In this document: piece after piece, positions 61,090 through 64,000 of the stretch
How positions within the stretch are numbered: position 1 is the first letter of the stretch
Layout of the letters: every line of letters begins with the position of its first letter
From: Saccharospirillum alexandrii_A
GTDB taxonomy: Bacteria > Pseudomonadota > Gammaproteobacteria > Pseudomonadales > Natronospirillaceae
Direction of reading: 5' to 3'
Assembly (NCBI RefSeq): GCF_043641555.1
Contig: NZ_JBHZRJ010000001.1
Span: forward strand, 62,001 to 126,000
DNA: 64,000 nucleotides
Program-made: the position numbers and the translations under genes
Notes under the pieces: generated by a model
Databases searched by the model: none
What the model saw: only the letters and a program-made list of their open reading frames with translations
Told to the model about the DNA's origin: nothing

Positions 61090-62446
61090 AATAGTAGATC
61101 AATCTCCCGATCCAAAGTCACATATTAAAACTTTGATGCGTATAGGGTATACCTTCAATTCTGCTATAGCAGACATTCTTGACAACTCGCTCACTGCAGA
61201 TGCAAGTATAGTCGAAGTACTGGCCCCCCCTGGACTCAACGAGCCAGTAATTTCCATACTTGACGACGGCTTTGGTATGAGCTTAGAAGAACTGATTTGT
61301 AACATGCGCATCGGCTGTAAGGACCCTTCTGAAGAGCGCGATAAAGGCGACTTGGGAAGATTCGGCTCGGGCTTAAAGACGGCTAGTTTTTCTCAAGCCA
61401 GGCAATTGACAGTCGTAACCAAAAAACGGGGACTGCCGATCGTTGCAGCAAGATGGGATATTGACAAAGTTGAAGAAACAAACACATGGTGTTTGGAAGT
61501 ATTTGAAAATAATGAAATCCTAGATATTTCTGGGTTTATAGAAGGGAGCTTGCAGGAATGTGGTACTCAGATTATTTGGGGTAAGCTTAATTTCATAGAC
61601 GGCGGTAATCATGCTCGAGACTATGATCTTGACTTATCTTCCAAACTTTCTGAATTAAGATATTACTTAGCCCTTTACTTCCACAGGTTTATGACAGGGC
61701 GTGGTAAGTGTACGTTTAGGTTGAACGGCAGCACTATCAAGCCAATTGATCCGTTTATGTCAGATGCTACTGGTTACCAAGAAGGGCCATCTGAAAGATT
61801 GAGGTGTAAAGGTGGATATATTGAAATCCAAACCCATGTACTGCCCCACTTTAAGAACATGAATGCTAATGAACTTGAGCTGCTAGGTGGAGCAGCAGGC
61901 ATATCTCAAAGTCAAGGTTTATACATATATCGTGAAAAAAGACTTATTAGTGCAGGGGGGTGGATGGGTATGGCTAGAAACAGCCAGCTCAGTGCTTTAG
62001 CGAGAGTGCAGGTCGACATTCCCTCAACGCTTGATAATGATTGGTCTACTGACGTAAAAAAATCAAGCTTACAAATGCCGCCTCGCGTGAAGAGAGAGCT
62101 GAGAAAATTCCTTTCAGATCCTGTGAAACGCTCACGGCGTATACATACCTATCGAGGAAAAATAGAAGCTGCAAACGGTTTTTGGAAAGTATGTGAAGAT
62201 GAAAATAAAGGTGCTATTAGTTATCAGATTGATACAACGAATAGCCTGTTGACCTCATTCCTTGAAACTTGTGATGCTAGACAGAAAAGACTACTTGTGG
62301 AGTATTTGACCAATTTGGCCGGTAACCTACCTATAAACAATATCTACGAAAAGATGGCCGAGCGCCCGAGTGACGTAAATCAAAATATCGATGAAATGAG
62401 CTCACTTGATTTTTTAGTTGAAAAGATTTTTGAAGGTAAACAATGA
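61082..62446 (+). CDS. MutL/MORC-type GHKL ATPase of an mza-like defence system
   Basis: 454 residues from the ATG at 61082; a TTG at 61073 is possible. GHKL ATPase motifs are in order: AIADILDNSLTA (residues 28-39, with Asp31 in the place of the usual catalytic Glu), ISILDDGFGMSLEEL (57-71) and LGRFGSGLKTASFSQ (91-105), the last very like MORC proteins. The middle and end (RSRRIHTYRGKIE, and a coiled tail) match no enzyme I recognise. ATPases of this type with a Z1 helicase, a DUF4420-type nuclease and AIPR protein form a predicted restriction-like system (Iyer and Aravind; later tested as mza). Codon use is AT-rich. Confidence 0.85.
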   Translation: MPRIVDQSPDPKSHIKTLMRIGYTFNSAIADILDNSLTADASIVEVLAPPGLNEPVISILDDGFGMSLEELICNMRIGCKDPSEERDKGDLGRFGSGLKTASFSQARQLTVVTKKRGLPIVAARWDIDKVEETNTWCLEVFENNEILDISGFIEGSLQECGTQIIWGKLNFIDGGNHARDYDLDLSSKLSELRYYLALYFHRFMTGRGKCTFRLNGSTIKPIDPFMSDATGYQEGPSERLRCKGGYIEIQTHVLPHFKNMNANELELLGGAAGISQSQGLYIYREKRLISAGGWMGMARNSQLSALARVQVDIPSTLDNDWSTDVKKSSLQMPPRVKRELRKFLSDPVKRSRRIHTYRGKIEAANGFWKVCEDENKGAISYQIDTTNSLLTSFLETCDARQKRLLVEYLTNLAGNLPINNIYEKMAERPSDVNQNIDEMSSLDFLVEKIFEGKQ

Positions 62447-64000
62447 AGCAAACTATATTCGATAGATTAATCTCCCAAGTTTCTGCCAAATTGAGAATTA
62501 TGGAAGAATTCGGATCGGCAATTTCTAACGGGCTCATTAGCGAAATAATCAACGAAATTGCCATTGAATACAATAGTATTCCGAACTTCGAAATGACCGA
62601 GGAAGACGTGGCTCGTCTAAAGTTTCACATTGGAAATATGTTTAATGTGAAAGTTGGAGAGGAAGCGATAACTTTACATAATCCGGAACTGCCACGTTGG
62701 TTCGATAGCAAGAAAACAGAGATAGAATGGAAGCATTGGCGAGCCTATAGATCGATGCTGGAGTCACAAGGCCGATCAACTGCTATTGTCGAAGCCAATG
62801 AGAAAGTAATTGACGACATTCTTGACTACTCCGGTGATCCCAGCACACCGGGAATGTGGTCTAGAAAGGGTCTGGTAATGGGTAACGTTCAGTCGGGAAA
62901 AACCCAGAACTATATTGGATTGATTAATAAGGCTATCGACTGTGGATACAAAACCATAGTCTTGCTAGGGGGGCATTTAAATGATCTTAGAAAGCAAACA
63001 CAAGAAAGGGTAGATGAAGGTGTTCTTGGTCGTCACTCTATACATTTGACTAGAGCCTATAGGGTAAAACCATCTCCTATCGGCGTAGGATTATTTGAAG
63101 AAATTAATATTAATACGGGCACTACTACAGCAGGAGACTTTAACAAAAATTTTGCAGATAGCTTGGGCTTCAAACTTACAGGTGAAGATCCGGTCATTTT
63201 CACAATTAAGAAGCATACCGGAGTGATGGAAAGATTGTTCAATTGGATTAAAGACTATCACTTTCTTGAACCTGATCTAGGTAAGAGACTAGAAGGCCCA
63301 TTGCTACTAATTGATGATGAGGCAGACTATGCATCTATAAACACAAAACACCATAAAGAAGAAGTTACTAAAACAAACGAGTACATTAGACAACTCCTTT
63401 CCCTTTTCAGTCGAAATACATACGTCGGCTACACCGCTACTCCTTTTGCTAATATATTTATTGATCCTGATGAGAATTCATACACTGAGAAAATGGATCT
63501 ATTCCCATCTGATTTTATGATAAAGATACCGGTTCCTGATAATTATTTGGGACAAGACTACTTTTTTAGGGACTTAGATAATCGAGAGTCAGAAGAAGAG
63601 TCTCCTTATAAGACACGGAATTCTCCTACTATTCCTATAGATGACCACAGCAGTGTTTACGAACTCAAAAAGACTGATGAAATATTATCTATACCCGACT
63701 CTTTAAAAGATGCAGTTAGAGCATTTATGCTGGTTACAGCGATTAGGTCGCTAAGGGGAGAGCGTTTTTCGCATAATACTATGCTGGTAAATATATCTCA
63801 CTTAAAAAGCCATCAGAATCAACTGGAATTTCTTATTGGTGAGTACAAAGTCGAGATTGTTGAAGCGCTCGAGTCATATTCGGCTCTTAATTACGACCAA
63901 GCAAGGAAAAGTAATATCATTAGAGAGCTGGAAAAAACATTTGAACATAGGTTTGATATTGAAGAGCAGTACCAGGACATCTTTAAGAAACTTCTAGAGT
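62443..64000 (+). CDS. Z1-domain SF2 helicase-like ATPase (partial, runs off the window)
   Basis: At least 519 residues, open to the right edge. The ATG at 62443 overlaps the stop of the ATPase gene (ATGA). Helicase motifs are of the Z1 type: Walker A GNVQSGKTQNYIGLI (about 147-161), LLGGHLNDLRKQTQERV, Walker B LLLIDDEADYAS (about 287-298) and YVGYTATPFANIFIDPD (about 328-344). The Z1 protein is the translocase-like partner of MutL/MORC ATPases in mza-type systems; the nuclease (DUF4420) and AIPR genes would be expected to the right. Confidence 0.9.
   Translation, partial: MKQTIFDRLISQVSAKLRIMEEFGSAISNGLISEIINEIAIEYNSIPNFEMTEEDVARLKFHIGNMFNVKVGEEAITLHNPELPRWFDSKKTEIEWKHWRAYRSMLESQGRSTAIVEANEKVIDDILDYSGDPSTPGMWSRKGLVMGNVQSGKTQNYIGLINKAIDCGYKTIVLLGGHLNDLRKQTQERVDEGVLGRHSIHLTRAYRVKPSPIGVGLFEEININTGTTTAGDFNKNFADSLGFKLTGEDPVIFTIKKHTGVMERLFNWIKDYHFLEPDLGKRLEGPLLLIDDEADYASINTKHHKEEVTKTNEYIRQLLSLFSRNTYVGYTATPFANIFIDPDENSYTEKMDLFPSDFMIKIPVPDNYLGQDYFFRDLDNRESEEESPYKTRNSPTIPIDDHSSVYELKKTDEILSIPDSLKDAVRAFMLVTAIRSLRGERFSHNTMLVNISHLKSHQNQLEFLIGEYKVEIVEALESYSALNYDQARKSNIIRELEKTFEHRFDIEEQYQDIFKKLLE

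Overview
The window looks like a chromosome segment of a marine, exosortase-positive gammaproteobacterium, perhaps in the Saccharospirillum/Reinekea area of the Oceanospirillales. This is inferred from gene content: a PrsT/PrsR/PrsK regulatory set, several PEP-CTERM proteins, GlyGly-CTERM surface proteins, glmU-glmS and CPA2/RsgA/CtaG-type housekeeping genes. There is no rRNA or other decisive marker. Most of the window is moderately GC-rich; from about 60190 to the right edge it becomes clearly AT-rich, which marks acquired DNA.

Layout. 1-9500: the tail of an exopolysaccharide/exosortase locus. It holds a partial DegT-type aminotransferase, then prsT, prsR and prsK on the minus strand, a structured MITE-like repeat, a PEP-CTERM protein and two small paralogous fibronectin-III-like lipoproteins. 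9800-13260: glmU-glmS, supplying UDP-GlcNAc. 13380-15620: a DUF7151-like lipoprotein and an acyltransferase-3 membrane protein. 15670-19780: three more PEP-CTERM genes, each with a candidate sigma-54 promoter, and upstream of each a shared 17-base element (TGTAAAA-N4-YCGACA) that I propose as the PrsR enhancer. A hotdog thioesterase/HDAC-like pair and a DUF2061 gene with a Fur-like box lie among them. 19830-30470: mixed metabolic and envelope genes (DUF418, DUF6064, Tat-exported aldo/keto reductase, solute-binding protein, dinB with a LexA-like box, DUF3015, DUF4105, patatin phospholipase, CPA2 antiporter, a 59-residue membrane protein).

30500-39400: a LuxR regulator divergent from four consecutive large lipoproteins. 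The last is a lipid-anchored spike-like protein with a coiled coil, YadA-like head repeats, about ten VgrG/gp5-type octapeptides and a PAAR-like tip. 39870-55100: rsgA, two GlyGly-CTERM surface proteins, a CDGSH-glutamate synthase fusion, three tandem GerW/YtfJ-like genes with DUF2953, a second divergent LuxR, CtaG and SCO copper-chaperone genes, a diguanylate cyclase and a ketopantoate reductase-like gene.

55280-64000: a probable defence island. It contains an NYN-LOTUS protein, a NERD protein and a PLD-helicase gene broken by a 267-bp, in-frame, highly structured palindromic insertion. An AT-rich, translationally coupled operon follows: an unknown small ORF, a TerB-like protein, a MutL/MORC-type GHKL ATPase and a Z1 helicase that runs off the right edge. 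The last two match the core of the MutL-Z1-DUF-AIPR (mza) type of antiphage system; the coupled TerB-like and 94-residue proteins at its front are the part most likely to be poorly described.
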